Origin: Daldinia sp. FL1419
Lineage: Eukaryota > Ascomycota > Sordariomycetes > Xylariales > Hypoxylaceae
Length of the DNA stretch: 64,000 nt
Direction: 5' to 3'
NCBI GenBank assembly: GCA_025201765.1
Contig: MU623370.1
Location: 62,001 to 126,000 of the forward strand
Of this stretch, positions 50,477-61,436 are shown in pieces (positions within the stretch are counted from its first letter, which is position 1; each line of letters opens with the position of its first letter). The position numbers and the translations under genes are program-made. The notes beneath the pieces are model-generated. The model was not told the DNA's origin. It ran no database searches and saw nothing but the letters and a program-made list of their open reading frames with translations.

Positions 50477-50568
50477 TCCCTCGGACCGGAATCGAACCGG
50501 TGACTTTTCGGTAACAATCATGCTTTACAATTACAGCCGAACGCCATAACCAACTAGACTACCAAGGG
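50477..50568 (-). tRNA. tRNA-Tyr(GTA) with an 18-nt intron
   Basis: Read on the minus strand, the acceptor strands are CCCTTGG and CCGAGGG (one G-U pair) with discriminator A. The D-arm contains AGTTGGTTA. The anticodon stem TTCGG/CCGAA is perfect, the loop begins CTGTAA giving anticodon GTA, and an 18-nt insert follows the base 3' to the anticodon, the canonical intron position. The T-arm ACCGG-TTCGATT-CCGGT is perfect. The mature length is 74 nt with a five-base variable loop. Eukaryotic tRNA-Tyr genes characteristically carry such introns. CCA is not encoded. Confidence 0.95.
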
Positions 50569-50710
50569 TTGATTGTTGAGGAACGCACTCCTTAGTTTTA
50601 CTTAAGACTGGTTGGGGAGTTTGGTGGTTGAGCGACGACCGCACTGTGTCGCGGTCGGACACTAACGCATGACGGACGCAGTGGTCAAACTTGCGGGAAA
50701 GTTAAATAGA

Positions 50711-52479
50711 TCAAGCGGTTCCGTTAAGCACCTTGTCGAGGAGCTTGACATCGTGGAATAGCTGCTTGTCCCCTAGTCTCGGGCCGACGATTTGCAATGC
50801 GACAGGCGCGCCCTTGAATAGCTCCGGGTCATCTATACGATGTTAGCTATCAGTTGGGTGCTGGAATGCCGATGGAAATTCACGTACACATGTCTTGATT
50901 CTTCCTGTCAGCCTCGTGTAAAGGCTTAAACTCCTTGTCTACTGGGTCGAGAGCCGGGTCGGCGTGTGTAAAGGGGATGATGAAAGCAGGATACTAGCAC
51001 GAAAGTAATAATGTCAGCAGCCAATACTAATAGCTTCACCAGAAGAAGAGAACGCCTTACATCAACTACATTCCAAGCCACAGTATATATATCGCTCGTC
51101 CAATCCCCCGGCAACACCGCCGTATGCGGTCCCGCTGGCGCTAGCACAACCTCGCAGCCCACCCTCTGCCATTCATCCAGCATCTGTTTCTGTAACGCCA
51201 ATTTCTTCGTATTCCACTGCCACGCCTCCTCCTGCGTCTTGCGCGGGAGATCCAAAAACCCGATTTTCTTGACGCTGGGCACAATCGGCTCGCCCGACTT
51301 GGCAAACTCTTGTCGTGGATATGATAGGCCGTCTAGCGTGAACAGCTGCTCCGAGATATCCCGGATGCTGTTGAAATCCGGCGGATGGAAGTCCCGGATC
51401 TCGAATCCCGCGGCTTGGAGCTTGGATACGGCTTCGCGGAGGGCGCGGCGAACGGGAGGGTGGGGTGTCAGTCCCGAGACGTGGATTACGCCGATGATGG
51501 GTTTGGAGTCCACTATGCTGTCAAATTCTAGAATGTTAGGGATGACAGCAGGGTCGAAGTTCCAGGGTTTCGTGCTCCTGACTATGTGAGTGAATAACTC
51601 GAGGTCACGCACGGAATGGCCCAGTGGACCTGTGACGGCTGGGATTCCAGTGTTGGAACCTGTCCATCCAGAGTACGAGTACCCGATCATAGGTATGATG
51701 CCGAAGCTTGGCTTATACCCATAGACGCCGTTGCATGCAGCTGGTATTCGCACCGACCCACCCACGTCGGTTCCTACGCCGAGAGCGCTGCAACGAAATG
51801 CTTGACTCGCCCCCTCGCCACCACTACTTCCTCCGCATGTCAGACGGGAGTTCACAGGGTTCTTAGTGCGCCCGAAAACATTGTTATGGCTCTCGGCGAC
51901 CAGCATCGTCTGGGGCACATTTGTCTTGGAAATAATGACCGCCCCAGCAGCCTGCAGGAGTTCCGGAAGAGGCGACGTGCGGTCGGCCGGTTGAAAGACT
52001 CGGGACATGTACCCATTAGTCGAGTCGTATCCCTTGAAGTGGAAGCATTCCTTGAAAGTCATAGGAACGCCGTGTAGGGGTCCAACGACCTTCCCTGTGC
52101 TCTTGAAAATGCTATCCAGCTCCTCAGCCCTTTTTATCGCGTCCGCAAACATGATCTCCGTCAGCATGTTGCAAAGCTGGTGCCCCACGGCAGCGCGCTT
52201 GCAGAACGCCGTCACGACTTCTACGGCCGTAAACTTGCCTGAAGCGATGGCAGCTGCTAGAGAGGTGGCATCGTACTCTTCGCTGGTGATGGCCAATTCG
52301 ACCGGAGACAGTATTTCACGTGAATTAACAAAGGGACGAAGATCAACTGTGTCCTCTGGTGGTAAGTCTTCCGGTCTTAGCTTCCATTCCGCAGGTATCC
52401 TCGAGTCTTGCTCAGCTTTTTTCGCCGCCTGTAATTCCTGCCAAGATTTCCCGGTCGTAAGTCCCTGGATATCGCCCAT
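50711..52479 (-). CDS. Acetamidase-like amidase (amidase signature family), 548 aa
   Basis: Hydrolyses amides to acid plus ammonia. Exons are 52479-51061, 50993-50888 and 50832-50711. I chose the ATG at 52479 (MGDIQGLTTGKSW) because two more upstream codons rely on TTG. The Ser-cisSer-Lys triad is complete: Lys143 in GVPMTFKE, Ser218 in CGGSSGGEG and Ser242 in GTDVGGSVRIPAA. The start (SWQEL..) and overall length are like Aspergillus acetamidase AmdS, also about 550 aa. The last exons supply the conserved YDPELFKGAPVALQIVGPRL. It is cytosolic, with no signal peptide. It is divergent from a Dal5-type transporter across a GATA-rich spacer, which suggests use of an amide as nitrogen source. Confidence 0.93.
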
Positions 52480-53205
52480 CTTCAAACTTGTGTCAATATG
52501 CTCCTGAACAATCTCACATGGGGCAATGAAATGGAAAACTCCTTATAATTCATAACGTCGACCCCTCATGAAGAGTACCTTTGAGGTATCGTACTGCGAT
52601 ACAACCCCGAGGAGTGGGGAATTGAGCGTAGGAATAACCCTAAGCTTCATTAGATCCGAATAGTTGGGGATAAGGGGGCTATACCGGGAATCCCTCATGC
52701 GTAACCTGTTTTACTCCTACCCCATCGTTACATTTGACGCGAGATAATCATATCTCTTGGCGTCGGTGATTGCCTATCTGGTAATCACTCTTGCTCGCCC
52801 ATTGTTCTCATTTGAGGATCAAGAGTGTAGGCATTAATATGGTTAGAACTTAGGCATGACGTACTATATTGGGAATAGTATATATGTAGTTATCATTCCT
52901 ATTGATAAAGGACAAGTCAAATTACGAACGATTCCAAGTGGAGAGGTTGCTATACGCGGAATGGCGACGTCACGGCCCAGCGTCACCTCTACCCCGACGA
53001 ATATAGAGCGAGGGTCTTATCGGCGTACCAGATACTGGTTACAATTCGGAGTACGGAATATTACAATTATCTCAGCCAAGTAGTGCTAGGTAGGATAGAG
53101 CGGAGTAATATTTAACATGGCTTTTGCTATTTCTGGATCATGTCGATTCTTTTTTACTCCAAGAACCTATTCGTCCTCTATACCTATCTGAGAAATTGCA
53201 AAAAT
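52480..53205. promoter_or_regulatory. GATA-rich bidirectional promoter, amidase / transporter
   Basis: A 726-bp spacer between divergent start codons. It holds six HGATAR sites: AGATAA at 52742, and on the other strand AGATAG at 52774-52779, TGATAA at 52890-52895, CGATAA at 53017-53022 and AGATAA at 53067-53072, plus TGATAA at 52903 on the plus strand. About two are expected by chance for this length. HGATAR is the binding site of AreA/Nit2 GATA factors, which activate nitrogen catabolic genes including amdS in Aspergillus. Regulation here is inferred. Confidence 0.55.
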
Positions 53206-53693
53206 ATGTCTGAGAAAAAAGACGTGCCAGGTGCCGAGAGTGTGGCGTCTGATACGGAACATGGAACTGGCGTCGTATTACCGAAGAATGGTGTATTAGG
53301 GGGACTGGTACACCGACGAAATGATCTCAACCAGCTGGGCAAAGACATGTTGCAGCAGTCCCTGCGATACGACCGAGCGCAACTTCAAGCACATGCCATC
53401 AAAGTTCGGTGGAAGTTGGACTTGTTAGTGCTTCCTATGGTATGATGGCAGCATCGATATGTATTACAATATTTGCTTCTAACATAGGATTTGGGGTGAA
53501 GATGATGACCACTTACATGTTGTCGTTTCTCGACAAGCAGACGTACGGTTAACCCTGATTTAGTTTGCATGGGCTCTCATACTGACGAGCCAGTCTCAAC
53601 TACTCGAACGCATATGGTCTGCAAGGAGATACGAAAATGACAGGTGATGACTACTCCTGGGTCGCATCGGCTGCGTACTTCGGTTGGCTCTGT
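53206..53693 (+). pseudogene. Dal5-type MFS transporter, 5' part, split by hAT
   Basis: First three exons of an allantoate-permease-like transporter: 53206-53439, 53502-53542 and 53594-53691. I start at MSEKKDVPGAES; an in-frame ATG at 53140 is possible. The cytosolic N-terminus ends KLDLLVLPM. Exon 2 gives MMTTYMLSFLDKQT (first membrane helix) and exon 3 LNYSNAYGLQGD and YSWVASAAYFGWL. These match anion:cation symporter family helices 1-2. Sequence stops at a hAT element inserted in codon 125. No stop or frameshift occurs in this part. It may still be expressed if the element is spliced out; see findings. Confidence 0.85.
53686..53693 (+). repeat. hAT target-site duplication, left copy
   Basis: GGCTCTGT, identical to 57338-57345. 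It contains the last six bases of transporter exon 3 (GGCTCT) and the GT of the splice donor. Confidence 0.95.
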
Positions 53694-56600
53694 CAGGGGC
53701 GCGATCCATTCCACCTTAATCCACCAGTGAGCTACACACTCTAATCCATTCCACTCCATTCCACTAGATTTAATCTGTGCGCTTAATCTATTAATATATT
53801 TAAAGATTTTAAAATGATGGATTTGGTGGAGAAATAGATTAGAAGTAAAATTATACTTTAAGAAATTTTGAAATAAAGTTACGATATTAATATTTATTAA
53901 TAATTTTAATAACTATATTAATAATGTAGCTTTAACTTTTTATGGCATTAAATAAACTTACTTTATAATTATCTTATAATTAAATGTATTTCTTATAATA
54001 AACTATTTAATTTAACCATTTATATAATATAACCTATATTATTAAAATACCCAATTTTTTCTTATTATTTTAATATATCTAATATTTTTATATAATTAAT
54101 TTTAATAATATTAGAATCTTTTCGTAAGAAAATGTTAAAAATATTTATATTTTAAATTATAAAAATATTATTAAATATAATTCTTAAATTTCATATATTA
54201 AATATTATGTTGGTATTAATATAATTAATATTATTAAAAAACTTGAATTTTGTATATTCTAATAGTATAAATATTTATTCATTATATTCAAAATTAAGTA
54301 AAATATTAGGATAATAATAATATTTAATTATTTATTAGTTTTATTAACCTCGTAAAAATAGTACTATAATAATTTCAAAGTTTAAATTAATTATAAATTA
54401 ATTTTACTTTATAATACAATATACATAAATTTTTATATAAACATATATTTAAATTTTTATATCTTAATTTCTTTATAGAACATATTAATAATACTTAAAT
54501 TACCACAAAAATTATTTTATATATTAATAAACTATTATAATTTTATATTTAAATTTTAAATAAATATATATAATAACAACTATTCCTTTAATTGAAATTA
54601 TTAATAAGGATATTAGCCTTTTTATTAATACTCCTAATACCTTTAAAACTTCTAATTTATTTGTTTACTTAAACACTATATCCAACTTTATTACCTCCAC
54701 ACCTCTCAATATACCCACCAATATACTTATTACCACACCTATTCCCAAGTCTCTAACCTGATAACTTACTATAGAACAAAAGGAAATATTTTGAAAACTA
54801 TACAAAAGGTGGCAACTAATTAAAAAACCTTAAAAAATATAATATTAAATATAACATTTTAAATACAATATTAAAAATGAAATAACCCAAAAATAAATAT
54901 ATAAAACTTACATTTACAAAAAAAATTCAAACTTAAAAATATACCTTATTAATAACTTATAAAATACATTAAATTACCTATTTTAAACCTATAAAATCTT
55001 AGTATTAAATAATTAAAAAAAAGCCCTTTTCAAAATTAAATTTCAGAAAGTCCAAGTTAGAAAAACATTAGGAATAACTGAAAAAATGGGCCTTAATTTA
55101 CACAATCACAAGGACCAAAAACTAACTAACATATTTATTTCAAATTTCAATACTAAACATTTCCAACGCTTTTTAATTAAATATATTATATATACAAATC
55201 TCCCATTCTTTAAAACTAAAAATCCTAAATTATAAACCCTAATAAATTATTATAATAACATACTAAAAAAGTAAAATATTTATATATTTTATAAAATAGT
55301 AAAAAACCATATTTAAATATTATTTACCAAATATAAAAAAAAGGTTATTAAAGTCTTAAAATAATTTCTAAACATGATACACATCTTATTTAACAATTGG
55401 AAATCACCTAATTGTTTCTCTTTATACAAAATAACTTATTTCTTCAGGGATAAAAATAATAAACCCTGTAAATTAATTTTAAAAATTTTTAAAATAATAT
55501 TAAGGCATATAAGTACTAATATTACATCCTAAATTATTAATATATTGGATAAATTTAAAATATGGAATAAAATAAGTTATTTTACCTTTGATAATGTTTT
55601 AAATAATAATATAACTATAAATTTAATAAGTAATTTACTTAAATTTAATAGTTACAAAAAATGTAGATATTATTTTGGTTATATATTTAATCTTTTAACA
55701 AAAGTTTTACTATTTAGTTATGATACTAAAATGTTTAAAGTGGGGCTATTAGGCAAAATAACTTTAATTAAATTAGAATATAATATATGGCATTTGAAAG
55801 GCCTTATTAAGAAATTCTATAATTTTATATATAAAATATTTAGTTAAGATTATTTTGCCTTACATTTACGAGAATTCTAACACCAATTTCCTATTACAAA
55901 AAATAAGGTTATTTATAAGATTATACTTAATAATAATATATAGTAACTATTTCAATATTACATAATTCAACATACTTTAATGCTACATTATCATATTAAA
56001 AAGCTTATTCTTAAAGAAAAGTAATAATGAAAGGATAATTATTATAATAAAAAATTTCAAATATTATGTACCTTATTGGCGTTATTTATATATAAGCCTA
56101 AAAATCTTTTTTTAGATAGAGATTAGGAGGTAATTAAAATATTACGGGATATATTAATACTTTATAATAGCATTATTAAATGGTTTAAAGGTGATGGTAT
56201 AATTAAAAGGTATATTAGGGATTGGATAAGCTTGTATAGTTATATTTGGGATGTTTTATTAAGATTTAAATTTTTATTAAAATCTTTTAAAAAATTTAAA
56301 GAATTAATTAATAATTTTCCTAATTTTAAATATTTTTATATTAATATTATATTTATTTGGAAAATCTTTAATAAATATTATAATAAGCTTAACGAAATTC
56401 CTATTTATTATACTGCTATCACTTTTTACCCTGTATTTAAATAGGATTGGTTTAATTATTTATAATTTTATTAATTTAAATGGGTAATAAATATTTATGA
56501 AATTGTTAAAAGGCTTTAATTAAATAATTATTTTCAAATAAAAAATATTTTTTTAAAAGATATAAAGGTTGACTTATGACTTGCCAAATGCTAACAGCGA

Positions 56601-57337
56601 TAAAATAACTTATTTAAAATTTTCGTAAATAGTTTTTGTAATATGTTAATAAATCTAAGTATTTTGATGCTGCCTAAGGATGTGGACAAGTATAAGTATT
56701 AATATAATAATCCTAAATTTGGTAATAATAAAATTGATAATCTTATTGAATATTAGTATAAATATTAAAAAAAATATTTGCAGTTGTTAAAAATGGTTTT
56801 AGATATCCTTACAATTTAATCTATATCAGTTGAATGTGAAAGGCTTTTTTTAGTTATAGGTTATATAATTTTATTGTTACAGTATGGAATTAATATTAAT
56901 ATAATTTTTATATGTTAAGTATTACGGTTTTAACTATGGGTTGAAGTAATAAAAAATTAAGACCCTTATTATTATTTAATAAATAACAAAACTAAAGATA
57001 TAGAAATTAAAAGGATAATTGATAAAAAGTTATAAAAATAGGTAATAAGGTGGTTAAATACTATAAATTCTAAAAATCTAATAAAAATGGTTAATATAAA
57101 TAACCTTATTTTTAAATTTTTACTAATTTATTTAATATAGGAGGAATTTTAACACCAAAATTAAAAGGAATTATATAGAATTTATTATTAATAATAACTT
57201 TAAATATTATATAATCTATTAATCTATTAATCTATATTTTAATCCACTAACCCATTTATATCCTGAATTTTGGTGAATATAATATATTTATTATATCAAG
57301 GCATTTTGGTGGAGAGATGGAATGGATCGCGACCCTG
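53694..57337 (+). mobile_element. RIP-mutated hAT DNA transposon, 3,644 bp
   Basis: The left end CAGGGGCGCGATCCATTCCA and the right end, read inward, CAGGGTCGCGATCCATTCCA are 20-bp terminal inverted repeats with one mismatch. Flanking GGCTCTGT at 53686-53693 and 57338-57345 is a perfect 8-bp target duplication, diagnostic of hAT. Near the left end CCATTCCA recurs, a subterminal repeat. The interior from about 53760 to 57290 is well over 80% A+T, TpA-rich and without an intact frame, as expected from RIP. Transposase traces on the plus strand are 55545-55847 (FTFDN..NN then a GYIFNLLTKVLLF block), 56232-56444 (YYNKLNEIPIYYTAITFYP) and ~56820 (VECERLF, the dimerisation region). It is non-autonomous now. 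Confidence 0.95.
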
Positions 57338-57345
57338 GGCTCTGT
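57338..57345 (+). repeat. hAT target-site duplication, right copy
   Basis: GGCTCTGT followed by ACGT, so the original GTACGT donor of the transporter intron is preserved on this side. Confidence 0.95.
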
Positions 57346-58721
57346 ACGTGGAAATACTACAATCCCTAAGTCGAATCCCTACCAAGTAAAAAGCTAATCT
57401 TAACTGCCCAGGCGGAGCATGGCCGTGGAACCTTCTTCTGCAACGTGTGGCCATTGGGAAATTAATTGGTGGGATGCTATTCGTCTGGGGAGTACTCTGT
57501 ATGCTACAAGCGACGGTCTTCAATTTCAGTGGCTTCTTTGCTGTCCGATTCTTCTTAGGCATGCTCGAAGGATGTATCTCGCCTGCGTGGGTGCTCTTAA
57601 CTTCGATGTTATGGACCCGTCGAGAACAGTCGTTGAGAAGTTCTATTTGGTTATGTACGAATGGTATATCGAATATACTCGGAGCCCTCCTTGCTTACGC
57701 CTCAGGCATAGCTGAGGGCCTGGCGCTAGCACAGTGGAAGCTGATATTTCTGGTGAGAATCCCTGTCAATCTTTCCTGCAGCAGAGGCCTAATCTAAAGG
57801 GTGCGTAGATAGTCGGCGCTCTTACTTTCGTATGGGGTTTCGTTATTTTACTCTACCTTCCTGATGGACCACACAACGCCAAGATGTTAACGGAATATGA
57901 ACGTGTGGTTGCTGTTTGGCGCGTCTCTAACAACCAGATCGGCCTCAAGGATGCTACCTTTAGGCCATACCAAATTAAAGAGGCTCTCCTAGACGGGAAA
58001 TGTTATTTGATGTGGCTAACTGGAATAGGGCTTGGTATCCTCAACGGTGCTGTAACCACGTTTATGTCGGCTATCATCAAGGGCTTCAATTTTGACGCAC
58101 TTAGGACATCTTTATTGCAAATGCCGGGAGGCGCGGTTCAAGTTGTTGCTTGTATCTTGCTGGGATTATTTTCACAACTACCGAATATGGTGGGCGTAGC
58201 CATAATTCTGGGATGTCTACCTGGTATAGCCGGACTTGTAGGTATACTAACTATTGACATTGAGCACCGGTATGCTCTTGTCGCCATGTGCTGGCTGGAG
58301 TTCTTCCTCGGATCGCCTGTTGTCTTAAGCTGGACGGTTCCCGGTCTTAACGTAGCTGGGCACACCAAGAGGAGTACCGTGATTGGGATATACTTCGTCT
58401 GTTTTGTTGTTGGGAAGTAAGTTTTAAAACGGAGTACTCAAACGAAGTATCGGCTAACAACATTAATAAAAATGCAGTATCATTGGTCCTCACTTATTCC
58501 TATCATGGGAAGCACCAAGATACCCAACCGCCATTAAAGGCCTTCTTGGCACTTATTGTGCTGTGGTCTTCCTTCAGGGATTGTATACTTTTTGGTGCTG
58601 GGTGGATAATAGGGAACGCGACCGCCTAACTCGCCATATGGAGGTGACAGAAGCGGAGTTGCTGGAGGGTTTTGAGGACCTAACTGACAAGGAGAATAAA
58701 CACTTTCGATATAAGCTTTAA
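57338..58721 (+). pseudogene. Dal5-type MFS transporter, 3' part, split by hAT
   Basis: Remaining exons: 57418-57752, 57809-58416 and 58478-58721. Together with the 5' part, the pre-insertion gene is 520 codons (519 aa) in six exons with consistent phases. Exon 4 opens WPWNLLLQRVAIGKLIGG and runs through RFFLGMLEGCISPAW, the family's helix 4-5 signature. Exon 5 holds the middle loop and helices 6-10 (WTVPGLNVAGHTKR). Exon 6 ends in an acidic cytosolic tail, TEAELLEGFEDLTDKENKHF. No stop or frameshift is seen. The predicted role is plasma-membrane uptake of a small organic anion or amide, such as allantoate, ureidosuccinate or a related compound, in proton symport. Confidence 0.88.
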
Positions 58722-59535
58722 AGACATCGTAATCGATGCCATAGTTACTTTTAAGCTAACAGCGCTAAATCCGCTCTTAAGCGTCATTGTCGAAGGGAGG
58801 ATGCTTTTTGAATGTATTATGTAGTGTAGTTGTAGTCTAGTATTGATACAATATCCAATACGTATGGAAATCCCGGCTAATAAGACATTAACTATCGTCA
58901 CTGCCATGAGCGGTGAACTAATGAAAATATATCACCAAGGAGGATATGTACAAACACACGATGTCATCCATGCTAGTTAGCGCGTCTCGAAACATCTATA
59001 CGCGTCGTTTTTAGTGAGTCAATGAGCTTTGGGATCGAGCTCTCCATCGCGCGCGGCGGGGATGATCTTCTATCGGTCGTCGCTGATTGGTCATTTGGAA
59101 GGCGACAAGGTCCAAATGTGAGCTCAGGCGGTAACGTCTGCCCTACCAGCCTAAGTGATGGCTTCACCCATGTCTTTCAAGTCGTCGATTTGCCTATACT
59201 ACATTGGATTTTAAATACCTAATCAATCTTGATCACTAGAATCTAGGTCTTTACCTAGGTACCTATATAAGAATCCCTAACATTATTGAACGGAGGGTAT
59301 AAGAAAACCATTCGTGAAGACAATTGAAACTCCCGCCGATATTATCTCCGAGGCATCTCGCGGCTTCGGATATATATACCTTACCTAGGTAGTTACATGC
59401 TCAACTATGTCTAACGAAACGCTATTATAGCTCGGATTTATACTAGAAAGGCCGTCTACCTGATTCTCTCATCGCTCACTTGAGCTGGGAAAATTCTCTT
59501 TTTTAATTACCACTCGCCCTCCGCTACCCAGCAGC
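58722..59535. other. Spacer between two MFS genes
   Basis: Non-coding spacer with TACCTAGGTA-type palindromes near 59253 and 59380. It is presumably the promoter of the downstream MFS gene. No other feature. Confidence 0.5.
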
Positions 59536-61098
59536 ATGTCGCCACCTCCACCAGATGCCTCATCTAGCGGGCCATCCAAGCTCCGTAAAGCTCTGTCCCA
59601 CATTCTCGAGGAAACTGGCCTCCGGTCTTTATATGTCTCATCTCGCGATGTCAAGCTCCTCTGCCTGCAGCGCTTCACGCGCATGTTCGCTTACGGGATT
59701 TCCACCCTAATCCTAGTCGCCTACCTGTCCGCCCTATTAATCCCCAAAACAGACATCGGGCTATTCATGACCCTGACTTTAGTCGGCGACGTATGTCTTA
59801 GCTTCATCCTAACCCTATTCGCCGATGCGCTAGGGCGCCGAGCAGTCCTTGCTCTGGGGGCGCTGCTGATGACCGCTAGCGGCGTGGTATTCGCGTTGTT
59901 TGGGTCGTATTGGGTTCTTCTCGTCGCGGCAGTTGTGGGCGTTATAAGTCCCAGCGGAAATGAAATCGGGCCTTTCCGCGCCATCGAAGAGAGTATCGTG
60001 GCACAGTTAACTGATCCGAAGAAGAGGAGCGATATCTACGCCTGGTATAGTCTCCTAGGTCTCGTAGGCGCCTCGTGCGGGTGCATGACTTGTGGCTGGG
60101 TTCTCCAACATCTGACCGAGACTCTCAAGTGGGATTTCATCCGCGCGTATCGTGCTATCTACTTTGGATATGCTGTACTCGGCTTGTTGAAGTTAACTTT
60201 AACATTGCTTCTGAGCCACGCCACGGAATCGGAGAAGAAACAGGCGCAGACCCGATCTAGAGACGATGAGACGAGGCCGCTGCTGGAAAATGGTGCGGAG
60301 GCAGACACACCTCGGAAACGAAGATTTGGCGCTTTATTCCCGGATATCAGCAAAGAGAGTGTGCCTGTAGTAATTACGCTATGCCTCCTATTTGCCTTGG
60401 ACTCCTTTGGCTCGGGGCTCGCTCCATTGTAAGTAACTTATACGTGACGACAAATGTATGGCTTTCTAACTAATGGCTCTTAGATCTTGGATCACCTACT
60501 ACTTCAAGTCTCGATTTAACATTGAAGAGGGTAAACTAGGCTCAATATTCTTCACCACCCAAACTATCGCGGGCGCTTCTATGATCGTTGCCTCTTCTCT
60601 CGCGAAGCGATTTGGCAATGTCAATGTATGTCACCTTATAGGTCCCTCCCCTGCCATTGATGAATATCCCCATGCTAATACTCCCAGACTATGATATTCA
60701 CACACCTCCCCTCTCAAATCTTCCGCGCTCTCCTCGGCGTCCCCGATGATATGGGTTTGGCGCTAGCCTTCCTCATCCTGAATGCGAGTACGCAGTCCAT
60801 GGATACAGGGCCCCGATCTGCCTTCCTTGCCACCATTGTCTTACCGTCTGAGCGTACTGCAGTCATGGGAACCGTGAACGTCGTTAAGACTACGGCTCAA
60901 AGTCTCGGCCCGCTACTAACGGGTGTCTTGGTAGACCAGAATCTGTTCTGGGTGTCGTTTGTTGCCTCTGGAGGGCTGAAGATACTATATGACTTAGGTT
61001 TGCTCGCGTTTTTCAAGAATAAGGAGAAGGAAAGGGAGAGTGCTGGAGCAGCTAGGATCCAAAGGGACGAGGAAGGACATGGTCATGTAGACCGTTAG
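59536..61098 (+). CDS. MFS transporter, 481 aa, three exons
   Basis: Exons are 59536-60428, 60484-60625 and 60688-61098, with introns in phases 2 and 0. Hydrophobic helices are spread over the whole chain, about 11-12. The first follows LQRFTRMFAYGISTLILVAYL, and the conserved loop is FADALGRRAVL, the MFS motif-A position (D-x-x-GRR). A charged central loop (~240-270, SRDDETRPLLENG) separates the two six-helix halves. The C-terminal half has SQSMDTGPRSAF and RTAVMGTVNVVKTTAQSLGP. It matches an uncharacterised fungal MFS group distinct from the Dal5-type gene upstream. The substrate is unknown; efflux or metabolite transport are both possible. Confidence 0.9.
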
Positions 61099-61436
61099 GA
61101 TGGTGATCTAAGCGCACAGTATAGGTGGTATTGATCTAAGGCGGCAAGAGAATGAGTACCTTGGTGGGCGGGTGACGTGGTGCACTAAATAGAGGAGTCG
61201 ACCTTCGCTGACTTTATAGTCTATCGATCATTTTAAATCCTAGACATTTATTTTAACCTATCCCGAGATCTTGCCAATTATCGAAGGGAGCTAAATTACC
61301 GAAGGATAAGTCGTTCATATACATCGAGTCCCTAGAAACGCATTGTCTTTGAGTATTTACTATCGAATAATTTGATTCTTTTCTTTTTCTTTTTTAGTTA
61401 CTCAACATTACACTCAGCAGCTTACCATCAGCACAT
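61099..61436. other. Short convergent spacer
   Basis: A 338-bp spacer between the convergent MFS and glyoxalase genes; presumably both 3' UTRs. It includes a TTTTCTTTTTC pyrimidine tract near 61385. No gene. Confidence 0.6.

Noticed and set aside
55545..56444. Two AT-rich frames of 100 and 70 codons inside the hAT element
   Set aside because: Not genes in their own right; they are mutated hAT transposase fragments and are described with the element.
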